Shown piece after piece: positions 46,587-59,783 of a stretch of 64,000 bases of DNA. This DNA comes from Brevibacterium limosum. Lineage in GTDB: Bacteria; Actinomycetota; Actinomycetes; Actinomycetales; Brevibacteriaceae. The translations under genes were made by a program, and so were the position numbers. The DNA lies in assembly GCF_011617705.1 (NCBI RefSeq), contig NZ_CP050154.1:2232001-2296000 (forward strand). Direction: 5' to 3'. Numbering within the stretch: position 1 is the first letter of the stretch; each line of letters starts with the position of its first letter. The notes below the pieces were generated by a model, which was not told where the DNA came from, did no database searches, and saw only the letters and a list, made by a program, of their open reading frames with translations.

Positions 46587-46883
46587 TCACCTGAAGCGGT
46601 CGAAGCAGCGCTGATGCCAGTGTCGTCTGCTCTCGACTCCGATTTCGATTCCGTGTGGGGCGTCCTGACGCCACGCCACGATATGGCTGGCACCTGCGCT
46701 GACGTCGCGACCACAGCCCGGGCAGACATAGACTTTGCCGGAGTCGTTTCCCTTCACGGTCTGCACAGACCAGGTTCCGTCCGGCAGTGTACGGCTCGTC
46801 CTCATGCCTGCCACCGACGCGGACAGGTCGCGGGGAGCCTGCTGCCATTTGTTCTTGCGACGCGAGGATGAAGATCGTGGCAT
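46587..46883 (-). CDS. Small zinc-ribbon-like protein
   Basis: 98 residues. Basic N-terminus, then VYVCPGCGRDVSAG, SHIVAWRQD and RRHWHQRCFDRFR: a CPGC pair plus later His/Cys ligands, likely one zinc. This resembles short conserved actinobacterial proteins (sometimes labelled ATP/GTP-binding without evidence). Divergent from nucS, 30 bases between starts. Confidence 0.8.
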   Translation of the reverse strand: MPRSSSSRRKNKWQQAPRDLSASVAGMRTSRTLPDGTWSVQTVKGNDSGKVYVCPGCGRDVSAGASHIVAWRQDAPHGIEIGVESRRHWHQRCFDRFR

Positions 46884-46913
46884 TGAGCCATTGTCTCACG
46901 TAGGCTGAAACCC

Positions 46914-47609
46914 GTGCGTCTAGTCATAGCCCAATGCTCCGTTGATTATGCCGGTCGTCTGACCGCCCACCTGCCGATGGCCACCCGCCTCATCATGCTC
47001 AAGTCCGACGGCTCGGTGCTCATCCATTCCGACGGCGGTTCCTATAAGCCGCTGAACTGGATGACTCCCCCGTGCACGGTTCGGCACATCGAGCCCGATG
47101 CCGAGCAGACAGAAGCCGGGCTGACCGAGCTGTGGGAAGTCTCGCAGACGAAGACGGGCGACCGCCTGGTCATCTCAATCGCCGAGGTCCTCGCTGACGA
47201 CACCTATGAGTTCGGTGTCGATCCGGGGCTGGTCAAGGACGGTGTCGAAGCACACCTGCAGGAGCTGCTCGCCGAACACATCCAAGCCCTCGGCGAAGGC
47301 TACAGCTTGGTTCGCCGCGAATACATGACGGCGATCGGACCAGTGGACATCCTGGCGCGCGACGATGGGCAGAAGTCGGTGGCGGTCGAGATCAAGCGCC
47401 GTGGCGATATCGACGGAGTCGAGCAGCTCACTCGCTATCTCGAACTGATGAATCGCGATCCTCTGCTCAGCCCTGTCCGGGGAGTCTTTGCAGCTCAGGA
47501 GATCAAGCCGCAGGCACGTACGCTCGCTGAAGACCGCGGCATCCGCTGCGTCGTCCTCGACTACGATGCCCTCCGCGGTATGGACGACCCGGAGTCACGC
47601 CTCTTCTGA
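46914..47609 (+). CDS. nucS: Mismatch-specific endonuclease NucS/EndoMS
   Basis: 231 residues, GTG start. N-terminal DNA-binding/dimer domain [17 protein letters not shown]-terminal RecB-like nuclease with [20 protein letters not shown] carrying the Asp and Glu-x-Lys metal site. It cleaves mismatched DNA on both strands in the non-canonical repair pathway of actinobacteria that lack MutS/MutL. The terminal LF-like end (ESRLF) matches the beta-clamp interaction tail seen in the family. Confidence 0.95.
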   Translation: MRLVIAQCSVDYAGRLTAHLPMATRLIMLKSDGSVLIHSDGGSYKPLNWMTPPCTVRHIEPDAEQTEAGLTELWEVSQTKTGDRLVISIAEVLADDTYEFGVDPGLVKDGVEAHLQELLAEHIQALGEGYSLVRREYMTAIGPVDILARDDGQKSVAVEIKRRGDIDGVEQLTRYLELMNRDPLLSPVRGVFAAQEIKPQARTLAEDRGIRCVVLDYDALRGMDDPESRLF

Positions 47610-47642
47610 CCACCCACCGTGAGCCACCTGCTCACTCCCCGG

Positions 47643-47721
47643 CACACACTCCCTTCGTCGATCAAGCCTCCCCGCATCCGTCCGCCCTCCCCACACACTC
47701 CCTCCGTCGATCAAGCCTCCC
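47643..47721. repeat. 30-bp direct repeat, 49-bp period, after nucS
   Basis: 47643-47672 and 47692-47721 match at 29 of 30 bases (core CGTCGATCAAGCCTCCC). No gene in 47610-47781. Confidence 0.85.
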
Positions 47722-47781
47722 AGCGTCTATCGGCCGGTCTGCCGATCGCTATATGCGGCCCACCTTGAACGACGGCAGATA

Positions 47782-48814
47782 TCACGCCCCGCAGCGACGC
47801 CTGTCGTTCACAACGACACGTCGTCGAACCGCCTCCTTGATCCGCAGGAAGACGTCTGCAGCGAACAGATCACTCCATCTGATGCGGAAGACTGCCCACC
47901 CCTCATTGCGCAATGCGTACTCCCGACGTCGTTCGAGTTCGAACGTCTCCTCCGGATTCGCGCCGTCGAGATAGTATTTGCCCGCTCCGTCGAATTCTGC
48001 GATGACCTTGGCACGCTCATTTGCGAAGTCGGTCCGGCCCAAGTGCTCGCCGTGTTCATCCCAGACGTCGACTTGCGGTACGAAATCGGGGATGGAATGT
48101 TCGACGAATCGCACCGCACAGATCGACTCTGCCACGCTCTCCCGTCGACTGTCGACATTGTCGAGCGCTCTGCGGATCTTCCGGGCGCCTGTGCGCACCG
48201 GATGGGATTCGCAGTAGGACCGGATGGGATTCGCAGTAGGACCGGATCTCTTCGATAGTCACGACGGAACTGCGCACAGCCGAATCCAGCACTGCAACGG
48301 AGAACGCGAGCGTGCTGTCCCGAGCGACGTCGAGCAACGTCTGCAGAACCGTCGTGACCGGGGCCCCGTTGACGATCTCTCGGGCATTGCGATCGTGGGA
48401 GCGTCGTCGCACCGGCATCTTCGCAAGACGCACACCGCTGCGCGGACTCACCGATTCGGCAAACACATCGTCTGAGTCGACAAACGGTATCGACAGGCCA
48501 TGAACGATCAGTGCGCTGCGGTGAGAGAACACCGCATCCGGCGGCAGCCGATCGACATACGATCTGACGAGGATTCTCAAGTCCTCCGTCCGTTTGCGCA
48601 AGCCTGTCGTCTCCTTCGGCAGCGTGGTGGTGGGGGCCACCGCGATCGCATTGACGAAACCGTGGTCCGGGTCCACGCACTCCGCTGTGACAACGTACCT
48701 CCCTCGTTCCAGACGTCGCAGACAACATCGTTCGGCCGCTTTGATTCGGTGACAGTCCCATCCTGCCGCGAGCAGCTCGGCCGTCGACACACATCCGTAC
48801 ATGCCATCAAGCAT
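47782..48814 (-). pseudogene. AbiEi-like winged-helix plus endonuclease-like protein, split by a 22-bp duplication
   Basis: The first part (48814 down to about 48220) encodes an AbiEi-antitoxin-type N-terminus (YGCVSTAELLAAGWDCHRI) and middle domain. The second part (about 48198-47782) encodes a DUF559/Vsr-like nuclease end with GRTDFANERAKVIAEFDG and KYYLDG, a PD-(D/E)xK-like pattern. A perfect 22-bp tandem duplication (48197-48240) shifts the frame. Removing one copy gives one continuous 336-residue protein reading SYCESHPVRTGARKIRR across the joint. The second part retains its own GTG at 48198, so it might still be translated. Confidence 0.85.
48197..48240. repeat. Perfect 22-bp tandem duplication causing a frameshift
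   Basis: Two identical units, 48197-48218 and 48219-48240, core GGATGGGATTCGCAGTAGG. Twenty-two is not a multiple of three. Confidence 0.98.
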
Positions 48815-49248
48815 GACCGACCGGCACCGAGAGGGCCAGAGTGAGAAATAGCCCTGTGGACAACCGGCGACTGAACGTCACAGGCCACACGATTCTCTAC
48901 GTGGTCCTCACCGCGGGTCTGGGCTCCGGCTCGAACATCCGCCGGCGACACCGAATCTGCTGCCAGGTGTGTGTACCGGAGATGCCGAATCCCGTCACCG
49001 TTCAAGCGTCAGCGCCGATGTAGTGCCGTAGACCTATGGACGAACGGGGCCGGCGTGAACGGGAGAGGAGAGTACGGGTAGACGGGCCGACGCTTGAACG
49101 AGATTCGTTCGGCGGGAGAAATCTCGAGCAGCGGAGTAGAGTGCGGCGAACAGCGGGGCCGACGGCCGAGTGCACCCATGGGAGTGTCGAGAGGCTGAAG
49201 GGGTGAAACACTCACGATCGTATGAACGTGCGTACCGTCCGAGGTGGC
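48815..49248. other. Gene-free region between murA and the split gene
   Basis: 434 bases. The only structure found is an 11-bp inverted repeat, GTTCAAGCGTC (49000-49010) with GACGCTTGAAC (49089-49099), 78 bases apart. In mycobacteria the rRNA operon follows murA; nothing resembling rRNA is present here. Confidence 0.6.
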
Positions 49249-50562
49249 CTAATCGAAGCTGAGGACGTCTCGCTTCTCGACTCGCTCGATGTGGACACCC
49301 AGACTGCGCAGACTCTGAACGAAGTTCTCATAGCCGCGTTCGATGTGATCGATTCCCGACACTTCGGTCACTCCCCCGGCTCGCAGAGCGGCCATGACGA
49401 GGCCTGCTCCTGCTCGGATGTCGGAGGCCTCGACTTCGGCACCGGAAAGGCTCTCGCTGCCGGTGACGAGCGCATGATTGCCGTCGATGCGCACTTTGGC
49501 ACCGAGTCGGGCGATCTCCTGCACAAAGCGCCAGCGGGCTTCGAACAGGTTCTCCGACAACAGGCCGATTCCGTCGGAAACAGAGTTCAACGCAATGACG
49601 AAGGGCTGGAGGTCGGTCGGGAACCCGGGGAACGGCATGGTTGCGACCCGGATGGCGTGAGGGCGCTCCGCACCGATGACGCGGAACCCCCGACCCCGTG
49701 TCCCGTCACCGAGGATGATCTCTCCCAGGTCTTCGACCGTGGCTCCCGAATCCCGCAGCTTCATCCCGATATTGGGCATGATGTCGAGTCCGACTCCCCG
49801 CACGGTCACGTCGCCGGCGCTCAGAGCAGCGCCGAAGGCGTAGGTTCCCGCGACGATGCGGTCCCCCACGGTCCGGTGGGTGACCGGGTGCAGCGAGTCC
49901 ACACCCGTGATGGTGAGGTCGGAGGTGCCGATTCCCTCGATCTGCGCGCCCATTTCGACGAGCATCGTGCAGATGTCGACGATCTCGGGTTCACGCGCGG
50001 CATTGGCGATGGTGGTGGTGCCATGGGCGAGGGTCGCGGCCATGACGAGGTTCTCGGTCGCGCCGACAGACGGGAATTCGAGGACGATCTCGGTGCCGCG
50101 CAGACCATCCGGTGCTTCTGCGACGAAGTAGCCGTGGTCGAGATGGACGACAGCGCCCAGCGCTTCGAGTCCCGCCTGGTGCATGTCGAGCCCGCGGGAG
50201 CCGATGGCGTCACCGCCGGGAAGAGCCACATGTGCGGCTCGCATCCGCGCGGTCAGCGGACCGAGGACGGAGATCGACGCCCGCATCGCGCGGACGAGCT
50301 CGTAGTCGGCCTGGATGCCGACTTCGGCGGGGACGTCGATGCTCACGACGCCGTCTGCGGCATCGTAGTCGACCTCGCAGCCGAGGCGGACGAGCAGTTC
50401 GACCATGATCCGCACGTCGAGGATGGCAGGGACGTTGGTGATGGTGGTGCGTCCCACGGCGAGGAGACTTGCGGCCATGAGTTTGAGGACGCTGTTCTTC
50501 GCGCCTCTGACATCGATGGTTCCCGCCAGCTGTGCGGGCCCGGTCAAGCGGAACACATCCAT
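49249..50562 (-). CDS. murA: UDP-N-acetylglucosamine 1-carboxyvinyltransferase, Asp-type
   Basis: 437 residues starting [20 protein letters not shown] at 50562. First committed step of peptidoglycan synthesis. The active-site loop reads [10 protein letters not shown] with Asp118 where most MurA have Cys (E. coli Cys115), the replacement known to give fosfomycin resistance in Mycobacterium tuberculosis (Asp117). GAKNSVLKL near residue 21 and the rest of the fold are intact. The ATG shares one base with the stop of the DUF2550 gene (TGATG). Confidence 0.96.
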   Translation of the reverse strand: MDVFRLTGPAQLAGTIDVRGAKNSVLKLMAASLLAVGRTTITNVPAILDVRIMVELLVRLGCEVDYDAADGVVSIDVPAEVGIQADYELVRAMRASISVLGPLTARMRAAHVALPGGDAIGSRGLDMHQAGLEALGAVVHLDHGYFVAEAPDGLRGTEIVLEFPSVGATENLVMAATLAHGTTTIANAAREPEIVDICTMLVEMGAQIEGIGTSDLTITGVDSLHPVTHRTVGDRIVAGTYAFGAALSAGDVTVRGVGLDIMPNIGMKLRDSGATVEDLGEIILGDGTRGRGFRVIGAERPHAIRVATMPFPGFPTDLQPFVIALNSVSDGIGLLSENLFEARWRFVQEIARLGAKVRIDGNHALVTGSESLSGAEVEASDIRAGAGLVMAALRAGGVTEVSGIDHIERGYENFVQSLRSLGVHIERVEKRDVLSFD

Positions 50563-51029
50563 CAGGTGAAACGTCCCATCGTCGGATTGAAGCCAGGGGG
50601 TGAGGATTCGAGCCACGAAGCCATCGTGGACAGGGATTCGGTGTCCATTGCCAAGGACACGGATCGCGGACGACCGTCCGCTTTGCCGTAGGAACAGTCG
50701 ACGACGACCGCTTCCGGCAGAACCGAGTACTGCTCTCCGGAGGTGGGCTTGCGCCGCACGAGGATGTCCAGATCCGCCCGCGGCAGCCGGAAAGCCGCGC
50801 GCCGGGTCAGAGCGAAGACGGGGTACCAGTCCAGTGAGGCGACCGAGAACACAGCCACTCCCAAACGCCAACGTGGGCGAGAAGAATACTCCTCGCCCAC
50901 GTTGATGGAACAGTCAAAGGCACCCGAGAGCTTCGAGATCGACCTGCGTCGGATCGTGACGACCACGATCAGAGCAAGCGCGAGTCCTACCAACGAGAGC
51001 AGAACGATCAGCAGGACAGAAGGGTTCAC
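50562..51029 (-). CDS. DUF2550 single-pass membrane protein
   Basis: 155 residues from the GTG at 51029 ([20 protein letters not shown]), 22 bases after atpC. One N-terminal helix, then a cytoplasmic domain with [21 protein letters not shown] and [16 protein letters not shown]. Conserved between atpC and murA in actinobacteria (Mycobacterium Rv1312 position). Function unknown; the start is uncertain because no Shine-Dalgarno is clear. Confidence 0.85.
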   Translation of the reverse strand: MNPSVLLIVLLSLVGLALALIVVVTIRRRSISKLSGAFDCSINVGEEYSSRPRWRLGVAVFSVASLDWYPVFALTRRAAFRLPRADLDILVRRKPTSGEQYSVLPEAVVVDCSYGKADGRPRSVSLAMDTESLSTMASWLESSPPGFNPTMGRFT

Positions 51030-51051
51030 GGTTGCCAGTGTAACCTGCGGA

Positions 51052-51312
51052 TCAGAGAAGTTCGGCCTGATCAGCGGCAATGATCACACGGTTGTTCTCC
51101 ACCGAGAGGAATCCACCATCGGCTTTGACCCTGACGGTGTCCTCTCCGGGGGTGAGAATCCGCGCTTCGCCGTCGGCGACGACACCCAGCACGGGCTCAT
51201 GGCCCGGCAGGATGCCGATCTCGCCGTCGAGTGTGCGGGCGATGACGCGCTTGGCCTCACCGACCCATACCTCGCGATCAGCAGCCACGACATTCACTTC
51301 GAGTGTCGCCAT
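51052..51312 (-). CDS. atpC: ATP synthase epsilon subunit, short form
   Basis: 86 residues: only the N-terminal beta-sandwich (ATLEVNVVAADREVWVGEAK to NNRVIIAADQAELL). The C-terminal two-helix domain, present in E. coli (139 residues) and shortened in mycobacteria (about 121), is missing. The gene is not cut; the next gene starts just after it. Starts three bases after atpD. Confidence 0.93.
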   Translation of the reverse strand: MATLEVNVVAADREVWVGEAKRVIARTLDGEIGILPGHEPVLGVVADGEARILTPGEDTVRVKADGGFLSVENNRVIIAADQAELL

Positions 51313-51315
51313 GGC

Positions 51316-53723
<2,408 letters not shown>

Positions 53724-53754
53724 CAGTTCTTCCTTTCGCCGTTACGGAACAGGT

Positions 53755-55389
<1,635 letters not shown>

Positions 55390-55470
55390 CTGGTTTCCCT
55401 GCTTCCTTTTCTCAAATCTTGCGTCCGGCGACCGGTGGGCCGCCGATGCCGGAGAAGCCGGCCACTAGTG

Positions 55471-56280
55471 TCAACCTGCGAGCTTGCGCTGCACATCGGC
55501 CAGTCGATCGGCCACGGTCGAGTTCATCATCTCGTCGCCGACCTGCACCCGGACTCCCCCGATGACCTCGGGGTCGACCTGGACATTGAGGACGAGTTCG
55601 CGACCATAGCTGGCCGACAATGCCGCCTGCAGCCTTTCGGTCTGCGACTCGCTCAGCGGTCTGGCGACGGTGACGTCCGCAACCGACCGCTGCTGACGGG
55701 CGGCGAGGATATCGCTGTACTGATCGAGCGCCTTCGCCACACGGAGACCGCGCGGGTGCAGAGAGGCCTGTTCGACCAGCGTGATGGTGTCGGGCTGTGC
55801 CTTGCCGGAGAGCAGGTCAGACACCAGAGTGCGTTTGCTCTCGTCGGTGGCCTGCGAATCAAGCGCGCGGGACAGCTCGTGGTTGGATTCCAGCAGACGC
55901 GCGAAGCGGAAGATCTCCTCTTCGACCTGTCCGAGCTGTCCACCTGCCTGTGCGGCAGCGGCAATCGCTGTCACACCGGCGACTTCGAGACTGGTGACGA
56001 GGTCCTGGGTCCGAGCCCAGCGGCGGCTGACTGCCTTATCGCTGATGCGCAGAACCGCATCCGTGATCCGAGTCGAGAACAGAGTCCGCAGCAGCTGCTG
56101 CTTCCTCTCGGCCGACTCGGAGGAGTCTGCCAGAGCCTTGCGCAGTCCGACGTTCTCGGCGAGGACGCCGACGACTGCCAGGGTCTCCTCGCCGATCTGT
56201 CGAGACTCTCCCCCGGAGATCTCGGAATTCGCGGTCTCGAGGACGGCTTGCAGGGACAATCTGCTCGACTGGAGCATCAC
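55471..56280 (-). CDS. atpH: ATP synthase delta subunit
   Basis: 269 residues from the GTG at 56280; an ATG follows directly and may be used instead (GTGATG overlaps the atpF stop). Peripheral stalk cap. The C-terminal domain is typical (VDPEVIGGVRVQVGDEMMNSTVADRL). Longer than the E. coli subunit (177), as in other actinobacteria, but not fused to subunit b as in mycobacteria. Confidence 0.93.
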   Translation of the reverse strand: MMLQSSRLSLQAVLETANSEISGGESRQIGEETLAVVGVLAENVGLRKALADSSESAERKQQLLRTLFSTRITDAVLRISDKAVSRRWARTQDLVTSLEVAGVTAIAAAAQAGGQLGQVEEEIFRFARLLESNHELSRALDSQATDESKRTLVSDLLSGKAQPDTITLVEQASLHPRGLRVAKALDQYSDILAARQQRSVADVTVARPLSESQTERLQAALSASYGRELVLNVQVDPEVIGGVRVQVGDEMMNSTVADRLADVQRKLAG

Positions 56281-56828
56281 GCCCCCTTGACCGGCTGCGC
56301 GGACGTGTCGGACTCGAGATCGGAGATGAAGCGATCGACCACGTTGGCCGAACGCTGATCATCGGTGAGAGACTCGCCGACGATGCGCGAAGCCAGGTCC
56401 GTCGCAAGAGTGCCGACCTCGGAACGCAGCTGCACCATGGCGGCCTGACGTTCGGCGTCGATCTGAGTCTGTGCCTGAGCGATGATGCGATCAGACTCGG
56501 AGTGAGCCTGGGCCTTCATGTCGGCGATGATCTGGGCGCCTTCTTCCTGAGCCTCGGCGCGCAGTCGTGCCGCTTCGGCACGACCGTCGGCGAGCTGCTT
56601 CTGATACTCGGCCAGAGCCTGATCGGCTTCGGCCTGCACCTTCTCTGCCTTCTCAATTCCACCCTGGATGCGCTCGGCGCGCTCGTCGAGGGTCTTGTTG
56701 AAGGCGGGAAGGACGTACTTCCAGACAACCAGGAAGACGATCAGCAGACAGACGGCACTCCAGAGGATGTCGTAGGCTGCCGGGAGAAGCGGGTTCTCCG
56801 CGGAAGCGACGATGTTTACCGGAGTCAT
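56277..56828 (-). CDS. atpF: ATP synthase b subunit
   Basis: 183 residues. N-terminal helix (YDILWSAVCLLIVFLVVWKYV) then a long charged coiled coil of the peripheral stalk. AGAGGA eight bases upstream. Overlaps atpH. Confidence 0.95.
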   Translation of the reverse strand: MTPVNIVASAENPLLPAAYDILWSAVCLLIVFLVVWKYVLPAFNKTLDERAERIQGGIEKAEKVQAEADQALAEYQKQLADGRAEAARLRAEAQEEGAQIIADMKAQAHSESDRIIAQAQTQIDAERQAAMVQLRSEVGTLATDLASRIVGESLTDDQRSANVVDRFISDLESDTSAQPVKGA

Positions 56829-56847
56829 CTTTCAGTCCTCTTCGAGA

Positions 56848-57087
<240 letters not shown>

Positions 57088-57154
57088 TCATAATGAAGCC
57101 GGGTGGTTGGCCCGACCGTGCAACTCGTGAGTTACGGATCTAGGGGTGCGAATC

Positions 57155-57967
57155 TCAGTGTTCGTCCGAGATCGCGGCATTGATGTACACACAGGACAGA
57201 AGAGCGAAGATGTAGGCCTGCAACACGACGATGAGCATCTCCAAGACGAAGACGAACATGCCGCCGGCGAAGGTGACGATGCCGAAGAACTGGAATCCGT
57301 TCGCAGCGTCGAAGAGGAAGAAGCTCGTGGCCGAGAAGCAGAGGACGAGCAGGAGGTGGCCGACCATCATGTTCGCGAAGAGTCGGATCGCCAGAGTGAA
57401 CGGCTGAGTGACGAACTTCGTGATGAACTCGATCGGGATGAGCAGAATGTGCATGGCCGGCGGAACGCCGGGCAGGATGAGCGCATCCTTGAGGTAGCGG
57501 CCGAGGCCCTTCTCTGCGATGCCCGCCCAGTGATAGGTAACGTACACGACGAGGGTGAGGACGATCGGCATGCCGATGACGCCGGTGCCCGGCATATTGA
57601 GGAACGGAATGAGCTTCGTGACATTCCAGAACAGGATGCCGAAGAAGATCGCCACGATGAGCGGCATGAACTTCTTGGCCTTCTCCTTGCCCATCGTGTC
57701 CTCGGCGATGCCGACGGTCACGAACTCCATGGCGAGCTCCATGCTCGACTGGAAGCGGGTCGGGATGAGCTTCATGCGCTTGGCCCAGACGGCCAGCAGC
57801 ACGACGACTGCGACGGTGGCGATGATGCGGATGAGCATCACGCGGTTCATTTCGAACGGGGTGCCCTCAAAGAGGAACGAGGCTGGAAAGAACTCAGCCA
57901 TCGACGGTGCGTGGAAGCCGCCATCTGCAGCATTGACTGTTGTATTCGCGGCGTTGAGTGTTCCCAC
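57155..57967 (-). CDS. atpB: ATP synthase a subunit
   Basis: 270 residues, GTG start. Proton channel subunit: the essential Arg is in FTLAIRLFANMMVGHLLLVL. Five to six helices. First gene of the structural operon; a promoter lies about 120 bases upstream. Confidence 0.95.
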   Translation of the reverse strand: MGTLNAANTTVNAADGGFHAPSMAEFFPASFLFEGTPFEMNRVMLIRIIATVAVVVLLAVWAKRMKLIPTRFQSSMELAMEFVTVGIAEDTMGKEKAKKFMPLIVAIFFGILFWNVTKLIPFLNMPGTGVIGMPIVLTLVVYVTYHWAGIAEKGLGRYLKDALILPGVPPAMHILLIPIEFITKFVTQPFTLAIRLFANMMVGHLLLVLCFSATSFFLFDAANGFQFFGIVTFAGGMFVFVLEMLIVVLQAYIFALLSCVYINAAISDEH

Positions 57968-58085
57968 GTTTTTACTACTCTCCCATGGTCAAGGGCCCTG
58001 ATGGCCTGGCCTAGGCCCCGCACTGAAATCGAGGCTTGAGGTTCAGGAGCGACAAAGGGCGAAGATCCGCCCAAGCACCGGAACT

Positions 58086-58115
58086 ACTCTACCAACTGTA
58101 GAGAGTGACCGACAA
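58086..58115 (-). promoter_or_regulatory. Candidate atp operon promoter with overlapping palindrome
   Basis: On the minus strand TTGTCG (58115-58110), 18-base spacer, TAGAGT (58091-58086). The palindrome CTCTAC-aactg-type centre-GTAGAG (58087-58103) covers the -10 and part of the spacer. The 263-base gap between atpI and atpB is otherwise gene-free. Confidence 0.5.
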
Positions 58116-58230
58116 ATTCATCAGGCTTCTCTGTGCAATTTCTGTCAACGATCTTATCCGACACGTCATTCGGCTCGAAACGCACCCCGCGACGTGTCTC
58201 GGACGGGCGCGGAGACGAGGTCCCGGGCGC

Positions 58231-58677
58231 CTATTCCGCTTCCGGGTCGACATAGGGAACGCGTCCCTTGACGACCGTGATCGCCTCGACGAGCGACGAG
58301 CCGATCACCGCGACGACGATCGTGAAGAAGGCGACCGTGCCGTCGAGCCAGACAGCATCCTTGATCCGCCAGATGACGATCATGAAGATGAAGGCCTTGA
58401 ACAGGAATCCCATGCCGAGGAACCCGGCGATCGCGGTCAGTCCCATATTCCGGCCGACGTACATGATCACGAGGGTGATGATGATGAAGACGGCGGCCAG
58501 TCCCCCGCCGACGGCGCCGCCGACTAGCCCGGGAGTGCCCGAGACCAACCAGCCGATGCCCATTCCGAGGGCAGCGACAACGAGGACGAGGATGATGCCG
58601 CGAATGAGCAGCGTCCTCCACACGCGGGTCCATGCTGCTTCGACTTCGGTCTCTCGGCGCGGAATCGGGTCGGTCAC
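58231..58677 (-). CDS. AtpI-like membrane protein
   Basis: 148 residues, GTG overlapping the stop of the glycosyltransferase gene (GTGA). Four hydrophobic segments (ILVLVVAALGMGIGWLV, FIIITLVIMYVG, AGFLGMGFLFKAFIFMIV, FFTIVVAVIGSSLVEAI). The position before atpB matches the AtpI/Rv1303 class, which may help assemble the c-ring. Confidence 0.82.
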   Translation of the reverse strand: MTDPIPRRETEVEAAWTRVWRTLLIRGIILVLVVAALGMGIGWLVSGTPGLVGGAVGGGLAAVFIIITLVIMYVGRNMGLTAIAGFLGMGFLFKAFIFMIVIWRIKDAVWLDGTVAFFTIVVAVIGSSLVEAITVVKGRVPYVDPEAE

Positions 58678-59783
58678 GAGATTTCCTCTCTGGCTTTCTG
58701 ACGCATGCGAAGGGGATAGAAGGTGAAGATCAGGGTGATGGCCACGAGACCGCCGATGACCCAGGCCACGAACAGCCAGCCTTTGAACAGCAGTAGCACG
58801 GAGCCGAAGGCGATGAGCGCCGTCCACGTATAGAGGATGAGCACCGCACGTGCATGGGAATGCCCCAGACGCAGCATCCGGTGGTGGAGATGCTTGGCAT
58901 CGGCGGAGAACGGAGACTGGCCGGCGCGCAGTCGACGCACCACGGCCAGACCGAGGTCGAGCAGCGGCAGGAACATCACAGCGACCGGCAGGATGATCGG
59001 CATGAACGTCGCGAAGGCTCGCTCCTGGCCGATCAGCGCAGGATCGACCTGCCCCGTGACCCGGATCGTCGAAGCCGCGAGCAGCAGCCCGATGAGCATC
59101 GAACCGGAGTCGCCCATGAAGATCCTGGCCGGATTGAAGTTGTGCGGCAGGAAGCCGAGGCAGGCCCCGACGAGGATCGCAGTGATGAGCGAGGCGAGGT
59201 TCGCATACGACTCCGGCGAGGCGTCGCGTGCCAGCCAATAGGAGTAGATGAAGAACGCTATGCCGCCGATGGCGACGACTCCCGCGGCGAGCCCGTCCAG
59301 GCCGTCGACGAAGTTCACCGCGTTGATGGTCACGAGGACCACGAGGACGGTGACGATGATCGACATCCTCGGTGAACCGATGATCACTCCGCCGAAGGGT
59401 ATCGACAGCAGCGCCACACCCTTGATCGCCATGAAGCCTGCGGCGAGGGCCTGGCCGGCGAGCTTCGCCATCCAATGCAGATCCCAGATGTCGTCGATGA
59501 CTCCGAGCAGACACAGCAGACCGGCGGCTCCTGCGATGCCGATGATCGGACCCAGGTCGACGAAGATCCGGTTGAGGAACGGCATCTGGGAGGCGAAGAT
59601 GAGCCCGGCCAGGAGCCCGCCGAACATCGCCACTCCGCCCAGCCTCGGCGTCGGAACGGAATGGACGTCACGGGCACGCAGAGGTGAGAAGATCTTTCCT
59701 CGTTCGGCCACCCGCTTGACCATGGGAGTCAGCAGGTACGCCACGAGGGCGGAGACGACGAGGATGAAGAGGTAGGCGCGCAC
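58674..59783 (-). CDS. MraY/WecA family undecaprenyl-phosphate sugar-1-phosphate transferase
   Basis: 369 residues, GTG start directly after the stop of the TsaC/Sua5 gene. About eleven helices. Motifs GVIDDIWDLHWMAKL (Asp pair), NAVNFVDGLDGLAAG, FMGDSGSML and KHLHHRMLRLGHS define the WecA/TagO type. It starts lipid-linked glycan synthesis, probably with GlcNAc-1-phosphate, as Rfe/WecA (Rv1302) does in the same gene order. Confidence 0.92.
   Translation of the reverse strand: MRAYLFILVVSALVAYLLTPMVKRVAERGKIFSPLRARDVHSVPTPRLGGVAMFGGLLAGLIFASQMPFLNRIFVDLGPIIGIAGAAGLLCLLGVIDDIWDLHWMAKLAGQALAAGFMAIKGVALLSIPFGGVIIGSPRMSIIVTVLVVLVTINAVNFVDGLDGLAAGVVAIGGIAFFIYSYWLARDASPESYANLASLITAILVGACLGFLPHNFNPARIFMGDSGSMLIGLLLAASTIRVTGQVDPALIGQERAFATFMPIILPVAVMFLPLLDLGLAVVRRLRAGQSPFSADAKHLHHRMLRLGHSHARAVLILYTWTALIAFGSVLLLFKGWLFVAWVIGGLVAITLIFTFYPLRMRQKAREEIS

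Noticed and set aside
47643..47721. Possible CRISPR array
   Set aside because: Only two repeats, short spacer and no cas genes in the window.
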